A stretch of 64,000 nucleotides of DNA from CAWHXG01 sp963833235 (GTDB lineage: Bacteria; Pseudomonadota; Alphaproteobacteria; Rhodobacterales; Rhodobacteraceae). This document shows positions 19,695-30,177 of this stretch, in pieces. A model generated the notes under the pieces. It saw nothing but the letters and a program-made list of their open reading frames with translations. It made no database searches and had not been told where the DNA came from. The stretch spans positions 434,001 through 498,000 of the forward strand of contig CAWHXG010000006.1 of the NCBI GenBank assembly GCA_963833235.1, read 5' to 3'. A program made the position numbers and the translations under genes. Numbering within the stretch: position 1 is the stretch's first letter; every line of letters starts with the position of its first letter.

Positions 19695-20249
19695 TCAGGC
19701 CGAGACCGGGAAGAGAACCCGCAGCGTCCGCGCCACGGTTTCCTCAAGCGGGCCATCGTTGGCGATCCGGATCGCCACGACGCCCTCTGGCAGGGGCTTG
19801 TCCGCGCGGGCCAGCCGCAGGGCGATCTCAGCCACGCTTTCCCGCCCACGGCCCGCAAGCCGGGCCGCCAGGGTCTCCGGCCGGGCCGTGACGTTCAGCA
19901 CCGCGAGTTGCGGGAAGGCCGCGCGCGCCTCTGACAGCACGCCGCGGGAAAGGTTGACCAGCGCCACCTCGCCCCCCGCCACCCGGGCCCGCACCGCCTG
20001 AGGAATGCCGTAGTGCAGCCCATGCGCCTGCCAATGCAGGCAGAAGGCGCCGGCTGCCCGCCGCGCGGCGAACTCCGCCTCCGTCACCGCCTCGCAGGGC
20101 TCGCCCCCCGCCGACGGGTCGCGCGTGATCACCCGCCGCACCAGATGCAGCCCCGGCCGCGCCGCCGCCATCCCCGCCATCAGCGTGTCCTTGCCGACGC
20201 CGGAGGGGCCGACGATGGCGATGAGCCGACCCGGCCCGGACGGGCTCAT
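19695..20249 (-). CDS. phnN: Ribose 1,5-bisphosphokinase
   Basis: A 184-residue P-loop kinase that converts ribose 1,5-bisphosphate to phosphoribosyl diphosphate, the last step of the phosphonate C-P lyase route. Walker A is IVGPSGVGKDTL (about residues 12-23), and the guanylate-kinase-like fold continues with RRVITRDPSAGGE and FCLHWQAHGLHYGIP, typical of PhnN. The start MSPSGPGRLIAI at 20249 gives the normal length; an upstream in-frame extension is Arg/Pro-rich and unlikely. No other phn gene lies in the window, so it may serve a different supply of ribose bisphosphate here. It converges with fahA and follows hppD. Confidence 0.85.
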   Translation of the reverse strand: MSPSGPGRLIAIVGPSGVGKDTLMAGMAAARPGLHLVRRVITRDPSAGGEPCEAVTEAEFAARRAAGAFCLHWQAHGLHYGIPQAVRARVAGGEVALVNLSRGVLSEARAAFPQLAVLNVTARPETLAARLAGRGRESVAEIALRLARADKPLPEGVVAIRIANDGPLEETVARTLRVLFPVSA

Positions 20250-20424
20250 GCCGCCACGCCACAGGCCGGGACGTGCCGGGGATCGCTGCACCAGGGATCG
20301 GCGGCGGCGCGGCCCTGCCAATCATGCGGCACGTCCTCGCTCACCCCCGGATCGACCGGTGCCATGCGGGCACCGTCCACGGTCGCCCCGCATGCTGCCC
20401 CCGGGATCGCCCAAGGTCGCCGGA

Positions 20425-21543
20425 TCACCCCGTCGGCTCCGCCTCGGCCTTCAGCACGCCGCGGCGGATCTGGTCTTCCTCGATGGATTCGAAGAGCGCC
20501 TTGAAGTTGCCCTCGCCGAAGCCGTCATCGCCCTTGCGCTGGATGAACTCGAAGAAGATCGGCCCGATCACCGTCTTGCTGAAGATCTGCAGCAGGATCC
20601 GGGTCGAGCCGCCATCCACCACGCCCTCGCCGTCGATCAGGATGCCGTGCTTCTTCATCTTCTCGATGGGCTCGGCATGGTCCGTCACGCGGTCGTGCGA
20701 CTTCTCGTAATAGGTCTCCGGCGGCCCGGGCATGAAGTCCACCCCGTTGGCGCCGATCCTGTCGGTCGCGGCATAGATGTCTTCCGTGCCCACGGCGATG
20801 TGCTGGATGCCCTCGCCGTTGTATTCCTTGAGGTATTCCTCGATCTGGCTCGTCTCGTCGGCGCTCTCGTTGATGGGGATGCGGATCTTGTTGCAGGGCG
20901 AGGTCAGCGCGCGGCTGGTCAGCCCGGTCACCTTGCCCTTGATGTCGAAGAAACGGATCTCGCGGAAGCCAAAGGCCGTGGCGTAGAAATCGTACCAGGT
21001 GTCCATGTTGCCGCGCATGACGTTGTGGGTCAGGTGATCGAGATAGTAGAACCCCGCCCCCTCGGGCTGCGGGTCGCGCTCGCCCAGCCAGTCGAAGTCG
21101 CGGTCGTAGGGGCAGCGGCCGTCGTCGTAGTCGTCCACCAGGTAGAGCAGCGAGCCGCCGATGCCGATCACGGCCGGCACGTCCAGCGTCTTGTCGGTGC
21201 CGGTGTATTCCTTCGCGCCATACTCGGTCGCGCATCTCAGCGCGTGGGCCGCGTCGACGACCCGCCAGGCCATCGAGGGCGCGCAGGGCCCGTGCTCGGC
21301 CACGAAGCGCGCGGCATGGGTTCCGGGCGCGCGGTTGACCACGTAGTTCACCCGGCCCTGGCGGTAGAGCGAGATGTCGCGGGTCTTGTGCCGCGCGACC
21401 TCTGCATAGCCCATCCGGATGAACAGGTCCTCCAGATGGCCCGGCTCGGGATGGGCGAACTCGACGAACTCGAACCCGTCGGTTCCGGCGATGTTGCGGT
21501 CGTCGATCGTGGCTTTCGGTGCATCGTGGGGAAACGGACCCAT
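20425..21543 (-). CDS. hppD: 4-hydroxyphenylpyruvate dioxygenase
   Basis: A 372-residue non-haem iron dioxygenase that converts 4-hydroxyphenylpyruvate into homogentisate, the substrate of hmgA. The three iron ligands are visible: His170 in DHLTHNV, His248 in GIQHIAV and Glu332 in FFEFIQR, spaced as in the Pseudomonas enzyme. The start at 21543 is preceded by a near-perfect AGGAGG ribosome binding site eight bases upstream. An upstream in-frame extension is therefore not used. The gene is on the opposite strand to hmgA-fahA, with phnN between, so the tyrosine pathway is split into two transcripts. Confidence 0.95.
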   Translation of the reverse strand: MGPFPHDAPKATIDDRNIAGTDGFEFVEFAHPEPGHLEDLFIRMGYAEVARHKTRDISLYRQGRVNYVVNRAPGTHAARFVAEHGPCAPSMAWRVVDAAHALRCATEYGAKEYTGTDKTLDVPAVIGIGGSLLYLVDDYDDGRCPYDRDFDWLGERDPQPEGAGFYYLDHLTHNVMRGNMDTWYDFYATAFGFREIRFFDIKGKVTGLTSRALTSPCNKIRIPINESADETSQIEEYLKEYNGEGIQHIAVGTEDIYAATDRIGANGVDFMPGPPETYYEKSHDRVTDHAEPIEKMKKHGILIDGEGVVDGGSTRILLQIFSKTVIGPIFFEFIQRKGDDGFGEGNFKALFESIEEDQIRRGVLKAEAEPTG

Positions 21544-21688
21544 GACGTCCTCCTTTGGCCTCGCGGGCTTCGTGCCCCTCCGCGAGTGTCGCATGACCCC
21601 GGCCCGCGGGGGTGCCCTGCGCCTGACTGCGGCGAGGGCGTGCCATGACCCGCAATTTAGGGCGCCCGGCGGCCGCGCGCCAGCCCCC

Positions 21689-22956
21689 TCAGAGGCTCCG
21701 CCACAGCTGGTTGGCGGTGAACGCGGCCTGGAGGGCCCCGGCCCGCAATGCGCCGCCGCGCACCGGCGCGGGCGCCGTCACCGGCAGGGGCAGGTCGGCC
21801 TCGACGCCGCCGCTCAGCAGCTGCGCCATCGCCCGGCCGAAGACCGTGCCCGGCGCGATCCCCCGGCCGTTGTAGCCCATCGGCGCATAAAGCCCTTCGG
21901 CCAGCCGCAGGATGCGCGGCAGGTGATCGGGCGTCATGGCGATGCGCCCGTGCCAGGCGGCCTCGAAGGGCACCGGCCCCAGATCCGGGAACATCCGCCC
22001 GAGCGCCCGCGCGGCCCACCGGCGCGAAAGGCCGGCGGTGCCGCCGATGGCCGTGCCCATGGAGCCCACCACCAGCCGCCCCGCCGCGTCGCGCCGCAGC
22101 GAGAACATGATGCGCCCGGTATCCCACAGCCCCTGCCCCCCGGCAGGATCCCCGCGGCGCGGGCGCCCAGCGGCGGCGTCGCCAGCTGGAAGTAGTGGAT
22201 CGGCACGAAGCAGCGGCGCAGGCCGGGCCAGAGCCCGTCGGCATAGGCGTTGGTCGCGAGGATCACGGCCCGCGCCGCCACCGGCCCCTGCGGGGTCCGC
22301 ACCTGCCAGGCGCCGCCCGCACGGGCGAGCCCGGTCACCGGCGCCCCGGTGACCACGCGCGCGCCGGCCCCGCGCGCCGCCCGCGCCAGGCCGCGCACGT
22401 AGCCCATGGGCTCGATCACCCCGGCGCGTTCGTCCAGCAGCCCGCCATGGAACGCGGGCGAGCCGATCTTCGCCGCCGCCTCCTCGGGCGGCAGCAGCCG
22501 CACCGGCGCACCGAGGCGCTGCCATTGCGCGGCGCGGCGGCCGAGCTCGGCGTAGCCCTTCGGCGCGTGGGCGGCGTGGATCGTGCCGGTCCGCACCGCG
22601 GCGCAGCGGATCTGATGCCGCTCGATCAGGTCGAATACCGTCTGCGGCCCCTCGCCCAGCAGCCGGATCAGCGCCGCCCCCCGCGCCTCGCCCAGCCGCG
22701 CCACCACCTCTTCGGGCGGCAGCCACAGCCCCGCGTTGACGAGGCCCACGTTGCGGCCCGATCCCCCGTGACCCAGCCGCTCGGCCTCCAGCACCAGGCA
22801 ATCCAGCCCCGCCTCGGCCCCGTGCAGAGCCGCCGAGAGGCCGGTGAAGCCGCCGCCCACGATGGCCACGTCGCAGCGCGGCGGGCCTAGCGCGTCCTGC
22901 GGCTCGGGCTCCACCGCGGTCGCGTCCCAGAGTGAGATGGGGGGCGTCGCTGTCAT
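21689..22956 (-). CDS. FAD-dependent oxidoreductase (DAO family), one frameshift
   Basis: A DAO-family flavoprotein of about 420 residues, related to amino-acid or amine oxidases such as PuuB-like gamma-glutamylputrescine oxidoreductase. The FAD-binding Rossmann motif is DVAIVGGGFTGLSAALHGAE (about residues 29-48), followed by GHGGSGRNVGLVNAGLW. The C-terminal part has RDAAGRLVVGSMG, WHGRIAMTPDHLPRI and GYNGRGIAPG. The two parts are in different frames. The switch falls at a run of six Cs (22136-22141), and a seventh C would restore one continuous frame. The start follows GGAGGAG at suitable spacing. The substrate is unknown, and the gene is divergent from the iron-binding protein gene. Confidence 0.83.
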
Positions 22957-23135
22957 GGCTCCTCCGCGGTGGCGTGACCGGCCGAAGCGTAGGGCCGCCG
23001 CGCGACGCTGCCCAGCGGGAAAGCATGCGGCATCGGGGCCTTCCAGCACAAAGTGCGCCATGTCGGAACCCCTTGCGGTGGGGTCTGGCGCGCAGTAACC
23101 AATCAAAACTATCAGGTAATCACAGGAGCTGGCAG

Positions 23136-24152
23136 ATGCGCCCCCCATCCTCCCTCATTCCCCTTTGCGCGCTCGCCGCGTTCGGCAGCGCTGCCCACGC
23201 CCAGAGCGAGCTCAACCTCTATTCCTCGCGCCACTACGACACCGACGAGCGGCTCTATTCCGATTTCACCGAAGCCACCGGCATCGCGATCAACCGGATC
23301 GAGGGCAACGCCGACGAGCTGATCGCGCGAATGCAGGCCGAAGGGGTGAACTCACCGGCCGACGTGCTGCTGACGGTCGACACCTCGCGGCTGGAACGCG
23401 CCAAGGATGCCGGCGTGCTGCAGCCCGTCGAAAGCGCGGTGCTGGAGGCGCGGATCCCCGACAACCTGCAGGACAGCGACAACCAGTGGTTCGGCTTCTC
23501 GCAGCGCGCCCGCATCTTCTTCTACGACAAGGCCGACGTGACCGAACCGCCGCAGACCTACCTCGGCCTGGCCGATCCCGCCTATGCGGGCCTGGTCTGC
23601 GCCCGGTCCTCGACCAACACCTACAACCAGACCCTGCTCGCCGCGATCATCGAGAACCACGGCGAGGCGGCGGCGCGCGACTGGGCGGCCGGCGTCGTCG
23701 AGAACTTCGCGCGCGACCCCCAGGGCGGCGATACCGACCAGCTCAAGGGCCTCGTCTCGGGCGAATGCGACATCTCGGTCTCGAACACGTACTACTTCGC
23801 CCGGGCGCTGCGCACCGAGGTCGAAGGCGTCTCGGAAGCCATCGACGGCATCGGCTGGGTGTTTCCCTCGCAGGGCGAGGAGGGGGCGCACGTGAACCTC
23901 TCGGGCGGCGGCGTCGCGGCCCACGCGCCCAACCGCGCGGCGGCGGTGGCCTTCCTGGACTACCTCGCCAGCGATCAGGCGCAGGTCTACTTCTCGGCCG
24001 GCAACGACGAATATCCGGTGGTCGAGGGCGTGGAGCAAAGCGAGAGCGTCGCCCGCCTCGGCCCGTTCGAGGCAGATACCGTGAGCCTCTCGGCGGTCGC
24101 CAAGAACCTGCCGCTGGCCCAGCAGATCTTCAACGAGGCCGGCTGGGAGTGA
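23136..24152 (+). CDS. Ferric iron ABC transporter, periplasmic binding protein (FbpA/FutA-like)
   Basis: A 338-residue periplasmic binding protein of the ferric-iron family. A signal peptide (residues 1-22, cleavage after AHA) precedes ELNLYSSRHYDTDERLY, the usual start of FutA/FbpA/AfuA proteins. The paired tyrosines that bind iron are in SNTYYFARAL (Tyr219 and Tyr220). The start was set at 23136 because it begins the signal peptide and has CAGGAG upstream. The frame remains open upstream to 22932, but that extension has no signal-like features. The matching permease lies 0.7 kb away on the other strand. No dedicated ATPase gene is adjacent. Confidence 0.9.
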   Translation: MRPPSSLIPLCALAAFGSAAHAQSELNLYSSRHYDTDERLYSDFTEATGIAINRIEGNADELIARMQAEGVNSPADVLLTVDTSRLERAKDAGVLQPVESAVLEARIPDNLQDSDNQWFGFSQRARIFFYDKADVTEPPQTYLGLADPAYAGLVCARSSTNTYNQTLLAAIIENHGEAAARDWAAGVVENFARDPQGGDTDQLKGLVSGECDISVSNTYYFARALRTEVEGVSEAIDGIGWVFPSQGEEGAHVNLSGGGVAAHAPNRAAAVAFLDYLASDQAQVYFSAGNDEYPVVEGVEQSESVARLGPFEADTVSLSAVAKNLPLAQQIFNEAGWE

Positions 24153-24818
24153 TCAGCCATCCAGTCCCGGCGGCGCGGCTGCCGGGGCGGGCTTCGGGAC
24201 TGGTGCCGGCACGGCGAAATCCGCCGGCGCCAGCGCCCCAGTGCGCAGCAAATGCTGCGCGACATAGGCGACCGAAAGCGCATCGTCCAAGGCGTCATGC
24301 CCCCGCAGGGGAGGATGGTCGAGGCCGTAATATGCCGAAAGCCGGTCGCTCCGCGTCGTCTTCAAATCCGCGTAGGGCATTCCGGCCCTCAGCAACAGGT
24401 GGCAGGCATTGCCGAACCGCGTGACGGGCAGAGGCGGTGCGATGCCGGCGACGTAGCAGCTGATCGCCAGCATGTTGAACTCGTCCTTGCCCCACGACCA
24501 TAGCGTCGCGTTCCCCGCAAAGTCAGCCAATCGCGCCAGAGCCTCCGGCAGCGGCAGGCCATCCCGGTCGATCTCACCCTCGGTGACGCCGGTCAATCTG
24601 GTGAAGAAGGGGTCCAGCGGCAGGCGGCCGCCGTTCCGCCCGGTCGGCTTCACGAGAAGACAAAGCCGCTCCTCCAGCGGGAAATCGCCCTCAAGCCCGA
24701 TCTTCACGGCGCCGATCTGAACCACCACCGGGTCGGGGTCGTACGGCCCGCACCAGAACCGCGAGGGCGCACCTTCGGCGGTCAGGAACTCGCAGTCGAA
24801 GAGAATGGCAGGACCCAT
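24153..24818 (-). CDS. DEDDh 3'-5' exonuclease family protein
   Basis: A 221-residue exonuclease of the RNase T/DnaQ type. ExoI is seen as ILFDCEF (Asp8, Glu10), a central Asp is in LWSWGKDEFNML, and ExoIII is HDALDDALSVA (the HxAxxD element). It acts on single-stranded ends of RNA or DNA; which one is not evident. A proline/alanine tail ends the protein. The stop abuts the stop of the iron-binding protein gene on the other strand with no gap. It lies between the two iron-transport genes but has no obvious link to them. The start at 24818 is preceded by GAGGGAGAT. Confidence 0.8.
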   Translation of the reverse strand: MGPAILFDCEFLTAEGAPSRFWCGPYDPDPVVVQIGAVKIGLEGDFPLEERLCLLVKPTGRNGGRLPLDPFFTRLTGVTEGEIDRDGLPLPEALARLADFAGNATLWSWGKDEFNMLAISCYVAGIAPPLPVTRFGNACHLLLRAGMPYADLKTTRSDRLSAYYGLDHPPLRGHDALDDALSVAYVAQHLLRTGALAPADFAVPAPVPKPAPAAAPPGLDG

Positions 24819-24877
24819 CGGATATCTCCCTCGCCGGCACCGGCGGCCTGAATGAAGGCGGGTGACCGGAAATCGCG

Positions 24878-26536
24878 CTAGCGCCGCCGCCCCACCTGAC
24901 GGCAAAGCAGCGCCACCGGCACGGCGCCCACCGCGGCGATGATGAGGCTCGGCACCGCCGCCCCCGCCAGGCGCTCGTCCGAGGCGAGGCGGAAGGCCTG
25001 CACCGCCAGCGTGTCGTAGTTGAAGGGCCGCAGGATCAGCGTCGCCGGCAGCTCTTTCATCACATCCACGAAGACGATCAGCCCGGCGGTCAGCAGGCTC
25101 GGCGTCAGGATCGGCAGGTGCACCCGCGCCAGCGTGCCATAGGCGCTTTGCCCCAGCACCCGGCTCGCCGCGTCAATGTCGACGTTGATCGCCGCCTGCC
25201 CACCCTCGTAGGCGCCAAGCGCCGCGGCCAGGAACCGGATCAGGTAGGCCGCCACCAGCAGCCAGATCGAGCCGGTCAGCAAAAGCCCGGTGGAGACGTC
25301 GAACGTGGCCCGCATCCAGGCGTCGAGCGCGTTGTCGAACGCCGCGAAGGGCACCATCAGCCCCACCGCGATCACGCCGCCGGGCACCGCATAGCCCAGC
25401 CGCGCCACATGCACCGCCATCCGCGCCGGCCGGCCCGGCCGCACCCGCTGGAAATAGCCAAGCGCCACCGCGGCCCCCACGGTCGCCACCGCGGCCACCC
25501 CCGCCAGCGTCAGCGAATTGCCGAGGAACCGGGCGTAGCGCGGGCCGAGCACGTCCTGCCCCGACCCCGCGGCCATGGTCGCCAGCGTCACCGCCGGCAC
25601 GACGCAGCCCAGCAGCACCGGTGCCGCGCAGGCCGCCGCCGCCAGCCACCTGGCCCGGCGCCCGAGCGTCAGCCGCCCGGCGCTGTCGTGCCGCCGCCCG
25701 CCATCGAACCGCGCCGCCCCGCGCGAGGACCGCTCCAGCAGCGCCAGCAGCAGCGCCACGGCCAGCAGCCCCAGCGAGAGCTGCGCCGCCGCCGCGCGAT
25801 CGGCCAGCGCGAACCAGCTCTGGTAGATGCCCGTCGCGAAGGTCTGCACCCCGAAATAGCTGACCGTGCCGAAATCGGCGATCGTCTCCATCGCGCAAAG
25901 CAGGACCCCCGCCGCGATGGCCGGCCGCGCCATCGGCAGCGAGACCGACAAAAAGCTGCGCCACGGCGAGCGGCCAAGCGCCCGGGCCGCCACGAAGGTG
26001 GTGCCCGACTGGCCCAGGAACGCCGCCCGCGCCAGCAGGTAGACGTAGGGATAGAGCACCAGCACCAGCATCAGCGCCGCGCCGCCGAGCGACCGGATCT
26101 CGGGGAACCAGTAGTCGCGCGGGCCCCAGCCGGTCAGCGCCCGCAGGCCGCTTTGCACCGGGCCGGGATGGTCCAGCAGGTCGGTATAGGCATAGGCCAG
26201 CACGTAGGCCGGGAAGGCCAGCGGCAGGACCAGCCCGATCTCCAGCCAGCGACGGCCGGGGAACGCCGTCATCGTCACCAGCCAGGCGGTGCCGGTGCCG
26301 ATGACGAAGCACCCCGCGCCGACCAGAAGCACCAGCAGCGCGGTCGTTGCGGCATAGCGCCCCAGCACGGTCGCCGCCAGATGCTGCACGCTGTCGATGC
26401 CGCCCGAAAGCGCCGCGAGGGCCACCGCCAGCATCGGCAGCAGGCACAGCAGCGCCAGGAACGCGGCCACGCCGCCCAGCAGCCGCGCCTCGGCGGTTCG
26501 GCGGCGGGGCGGCAGGGCGGGGCTGGCGAGGGTCAT
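24878..26536 (-). CDS. Ferric iron ABC transporter permease (FbpB/AfuB-like, two fused permease halves)
   Basis: A 552-residue inner-membrane permease with about twelve hydrophobic segments in two homologous halves. Each half has a coupling loop: ARALGRSPWRSFLSVSLPMA in the first and ASRVLGQSAYGTLARVHLPI in the second, as in FbpB/AfuB/SfuB. The conserved FGTVSYFGV and MKELPATLILRPF segments are also present. The start MTLASPALPP at 26536 was chosen; the frame is open much further upstream but only with Arg-rich sequence that overlaps chaN antisense. It pairs with the binding protein at 23136, and the exonuclease gene follows it at 24818. The ATP-binding subunit must be encoded elsewhere. Confidence 0.88.
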   Translation of the reverse strand: MTLASPALPPRRRTAEARLLGGVAAFLALLCLLPMLAVALAALSGGIDSVQHLAATVLGRYAATTALLVLLVGAGCFVIGTGTAWLVTMTAFPGRRWLEIGLVLPLAFPAYVLAYAYTDLLDHPGPVQSGLRALTGWGPRDYWFPEIRSLGGAALMLVLVLYPYVYLLARAAFLGQSGTTFVAARALGRSPWRSFLSVSLPMARPAIAAGVLLCAMETIADFGTVSYFGVQTFATGIYQSWFALADRAAAAQLSLGLLAVALLLALLERSSRGAARFDGGRRHDSAGRLTLGRRARWLAAAACAAPVLLGCVVPAVTLATMAAGSGQDVLGPRYARFLGNSLTLAGVAAVATVGAAVALGYFQRVRPGRPARMAVHVARLGYAVPGGVIAVGLMVPFAAFDNALDAWMRATFDVSTGLLLTGSIWLLVAAYLIRFLAAALGAYEGGQAAINVDIDAASRVLGQSAYGTLARVHLPILTPSLLTAGLIVFVDVMKELPATLILRPFNYDTLAVQAFRLASDERLAGAAVPSLIIAAVGAVPVALLCRQVGRRR

Positions 26537-26665
26537 GAAAGCGTCCGGCGGGTTGGGGGCGGCGACCGCATTGACCACGGTTTCCCGGGCATCCGCAATG
26601 CGGCGGCTCGCCCGGGGCCGGTCCGCCGCTATACTCCGACCGGAGGCAATGACGGGGAATGACCG

Positions 26666-27475
26666 ATGCACCGACCGACCCTGATCGCCCTTTTGCTGGC
26701 CCTCTGCCCGCTTGCGGCCGCGGCTGAGGCGCCGATGGCGCAGGCCATGGCCGCCCTCGCCCCGCCGCCCGACATCGTGCTGCTGGGCGAGGTCCACGAC
26801 AACGCGGCGCATCACCGGGGGCAGGCCGAGCTTCTCGCGGCGCTGTCGCCCGCCGCCGTCGTGTTCGAGATGCTCGGCCCCGAACAGGCGGCGCGGCTGA
26901 CGCCGGAGGCGCGCGGCGATGTTGGGGCGCTCGGCGCCCTTCTGGACTGGGAGGCCTCCGGCTGGCCCGACTTCGCCCTCTACCGCCCCGTCTTCGAAGC
27001 CCTCGGGCGCGCGGCCGTCTTCGGCGCGGCCTTGCCGGCGGAGCGGGTGCGGGCGGCCTTCGACGCGGGCGCCGCCGCTACCTTCGGGCCGGGCGCCGCC
27101 GCCTTCGGCCTCGCCGAGGCGCTGCCCGCGCCCGAGCGCGCCGCACGGATAGAGCTGCAATTCGCCGCCCATTGCGAGGCGCTGCCGCGCGATATGATGC
27201 CCGGCATGATCGAGGCGCAGCGCCTGCGCGATGCCGCATTCGCCGCCACCGCCCTGCAGGCGCTCGACGTCACGGGCGGCCCGGTGGCGGTGATCGCGGG
27301 CAGCGGCCACGCGCGCACCGACTGGGGCATGCCGGCGATGCTGCGCCGCGCCCGCCCTGACGCGCGGGTGCTCTCCATCGGCTTCGCCGAAGCAGGATCG
27401 CCCACACCGCCCTTCGACGTCACCATCGTGACCGAGCCGGCCGAACGCGGGGACCCCTGCGCCGCCTTCCGCTGA
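26666..27475 (+). CDS. ChaN family (haem/iron-associated, Tiki-like) protein
   Basis: A 269-residue secreted protein of the ChaN family, whose Campylobacter member is an iron-regulated lipoprotein that binds haem. A signal peptide covers about residues 1-20 (LIALLLALCPLAAAAEA). The family motif IVLLGEVHDNAAHH is at 37-50, followed by VVFEMLGPEQA, and near the C terminus VIAGSGHARTDWGMP. A cysteine in the signal (LALCPL) does not sit in a convincing lipobox, so soluble periplasmic location is as likely as membrane anchoring. It is divergent from the iron permease and shares its intergenic region, consistent with iron-responsive control, though I found no clear operator. Confidence 0.82.
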   Translation: MHRPTLIALLLALCPLAAAAEAPMAQAMAALAPPPDIVLLGEVHDNAAHHRGQAELLAALSPAAVVFEMLGPEQAARLTPEARGDVGALGALLDWEASGWPDFALYRPVFEALGRAAVFGAALPAERVRAAFDAGAAATFGPGAAAFGLAEALPAPERAARIELQFAAHCEALPRDMMPGMIEAQRLRDAAFAATALQALDVTGGPVAVIAGSGHARTDWGMPAMLRRARPDARVLSIGFAEAGSPTPPFDVTIVTEPAERGDPCAAFR

Positions 27476-27695
27476 GGCTTGGCTGCGACCCGCCGGAGCC
27501 GCAAGGCCGGCACGCCGGGGCAGATCGCCGGAGCCGCGAAGGCGGGAACGCAGAGCCGACGGGGACAACGCCAGGGCCCGCCGCGAGGGGCGCATGAAGG
27601 CGCTCAAGGCTCAGGGGAAGGGCAGCGAGATCACGACCCGCATGGCGAAGCGCGAGCCACGGCAGAACGGGTGAGCGGCGATGAACGGGAAGGTA

Positions 27696-27772
27696 TGGTG
27701 CACCCAGTAGGATTCGAACCTACGACCTTCGCCTTCGGAGGGCGACACTCTATCCAGCTGAGCTATGGGTGC
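27696..27772 (-). tRNA. tRNA-Arg (anticodon CCG)
   Basis: The minus strand folds into a full cloverleaf of 77 bases including an encoded CCA. The acceptor stem is GCACCCA/TGGGTGC, the D arm is GCTCAGCTGGATAGAGT, the T arm contains GGTTCGAATCC, and the anticodon loop is CTCCGAA, giving anticodon CCG, which reads CGG arginine codons. It lies about 50 bases after the end of sufS on the same strand but is probably a separate unit. Confidence 0.95.
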
Positions 27773-27824
27773 CCGGGGTTTCTCATACAAGCCCCGGCGC
27801 GGCCTCGCAATGGCAAAGCCCGCC

Positions 27825-29037
<1,213 letters not shown>

Positions 29038-29045
<8 letters not shown>

Positions 29046-29649
29046 CGGGCGCCCCCCCCACGGCGAAACCGAACAGCGTCAGCAGCAGCGAGATCGCGAA
29101 GGTCAGCGCGAAGGCCGACATCAGGATCATCACGAACACCAGCCCCAGCGAGCGGAAGCCGTGCAGCACGGCCACGAAGTTGGTCATCAGCCACAGGAAC
29201 AGCACCAGCCCGCCCACGGCGATCAGCTCCGCCAGGATCGGCGCCACGAAGAACAGCACCGTCTGCACAACCTGCAGGCAGACCATCACGAACTGCAGCC
29301 AGATCACCAGCACCAGCGCATCCTCGAACACGCCCTGGCCGCCCATCGCCCGGCCGATCCAGTGGGTCGCGAAGACCAGCAGCACCAGAAGCGCCAGCTG
29401 CACCCCGGCCATCACAAGCGGGTTGGCCAGATAGGGGTTCGGCGGCACGTCGCCGCCCGCCGCCATCAGCATCGTCACCTGCCCGAGGATGACCGAGACC
29501 ACCACGACCAGCCCCATCAGCTCCCACAACAGCGCCGCGGGCAGGTCAAGCGCCATGATCCGCGCCGCCCCGTCGCGCGGCTGCCGCACGGTATGGATCG
29601 CGTTCTGCACCAGCGAGCGGACGGAAAAGTCGAGGGGGGCGGGCGTCAT
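29038..29649 (-). CDS. Yip1-family integral membrane protein
   Basis: A 203-residue membrane protein with about five hydrophobic segments (for example LLWELMGLVVVVSVILG, VQLALLVLLVFATHWIG and AELIAVGGLVLFLWLMTN). The N-terminal SVRSLVQNAIHTVRQPRDGA stretch is typical of bacterial Yip1-domain proteins. Function is unknown. It starts one base before the stop of the upstream membrane protein (TGATG) and overlaps sufS, so it is translated within the suf operon. A role linking Fe-S assembly to the membrane would be speculation. Confidence 0.72.
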
Positions 29650-30173
29650 CACGATGTCCTCGACGTTGGGGTGCCCGCGGCGGCGTCCGCCACGGGGCGC
29701 TCGGCCTCGCGCAGGGCCGCCGCCCAGAGGATGCAGAATGCCGCGACGACCGCAACCCCGGCCAGCGCCAGCAGCGGCCCGGCACCGGCGACCCCGGCCA
29801 CCAGCCCCTGCACCAGCCATACCGGCGCGGTGCACAGCAGCGCCCAGAACAGCGCCAGCCGCGCGCCGAACCAGCTGCCCTGCCCGCCGAAGGCCCGCGC
29901 CACCAGATGGCTCAGCCCCGCCAGCGTGTAGAAGACCAGCGGCATCACGAAGAGCCAGCCCAGAAGGGCCGCCCCCACCAGCGCGTCGAAGGGCACCCCG
30001 GGGGTCAGCGCCGCCTCCCGCGCCAGCCGCGGCCATTGCGCGATGAAGATCAGCCCGCAGGCCAGCATCAGATAGACCAGCGCCCGCTCCTCGCGTTGGC
30101 CCTGGTCGAGCTGCCGGCGCACCACGCGGCGCGGCGCCCGGTAGGTGGCCAGGATGTCCGCGGTCACACCCAT
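29649..30173 (-). CDS. Membrane protein, probably Yip1-related, in the suf operon
   Basis: A 174-residue protein with about four hydrophobic segments (ALVYLMLACGLIFIAQW, FDALVGAALLGWLFVMPLVF, LALFWALLCTAPVWLVQG and GVAVVAAFCILWAA). The N terminus MGVTADILATYRAPRRVV is cytoplasmic and basic. The general plan resembles the Yip1-like protein encoded next to it, suggesting a pair. It starts four bases after the sufD stop and its own stop overlaps the next start by one base. Function unknown. Confidence 0.7.
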   Translation of the reverse strand: MGVTADILATYRAPRRVVRRQLDQGQREERALVYLMLACGLIFIAQWPRLAREAALTPGVPFDALVGAALLGWLFVMPLVFYTLAGLSHLVARAFGGQGSWFGARLALFWALLCTAPVWLVQGLVAGVAGAGPLLALAGVAVVAAFCILWAAALREAERPVADAAAGTPTSRTS

Positions 30174-30177
30174 CCCC

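Noticed and set aside
20246..20428. A 60-codon minus-strand frame between hppD and phnN with 4-base overlaps at both ends
   Set aside because: Short, no similarity I know, and such overlaps arise easily by chance at TGA stops and ATGA starts. Kept only as a remote possibility.
23090..23135. Possible iron-responsive operator before the FbpA-like gene
   Set aside because: The AT-rich leader (AATCAAAACTATCAGG) does not contain the TTAGAA-N3-TTCTAA box or another clear dyad.
27491..27543. Two near-identical direct copies of CGCCGGAGCCGC-AAGGC
   Set aside because: Only two short GC-rich copies in intergenic sequence before the tRNA; not an array or a mobile element end.
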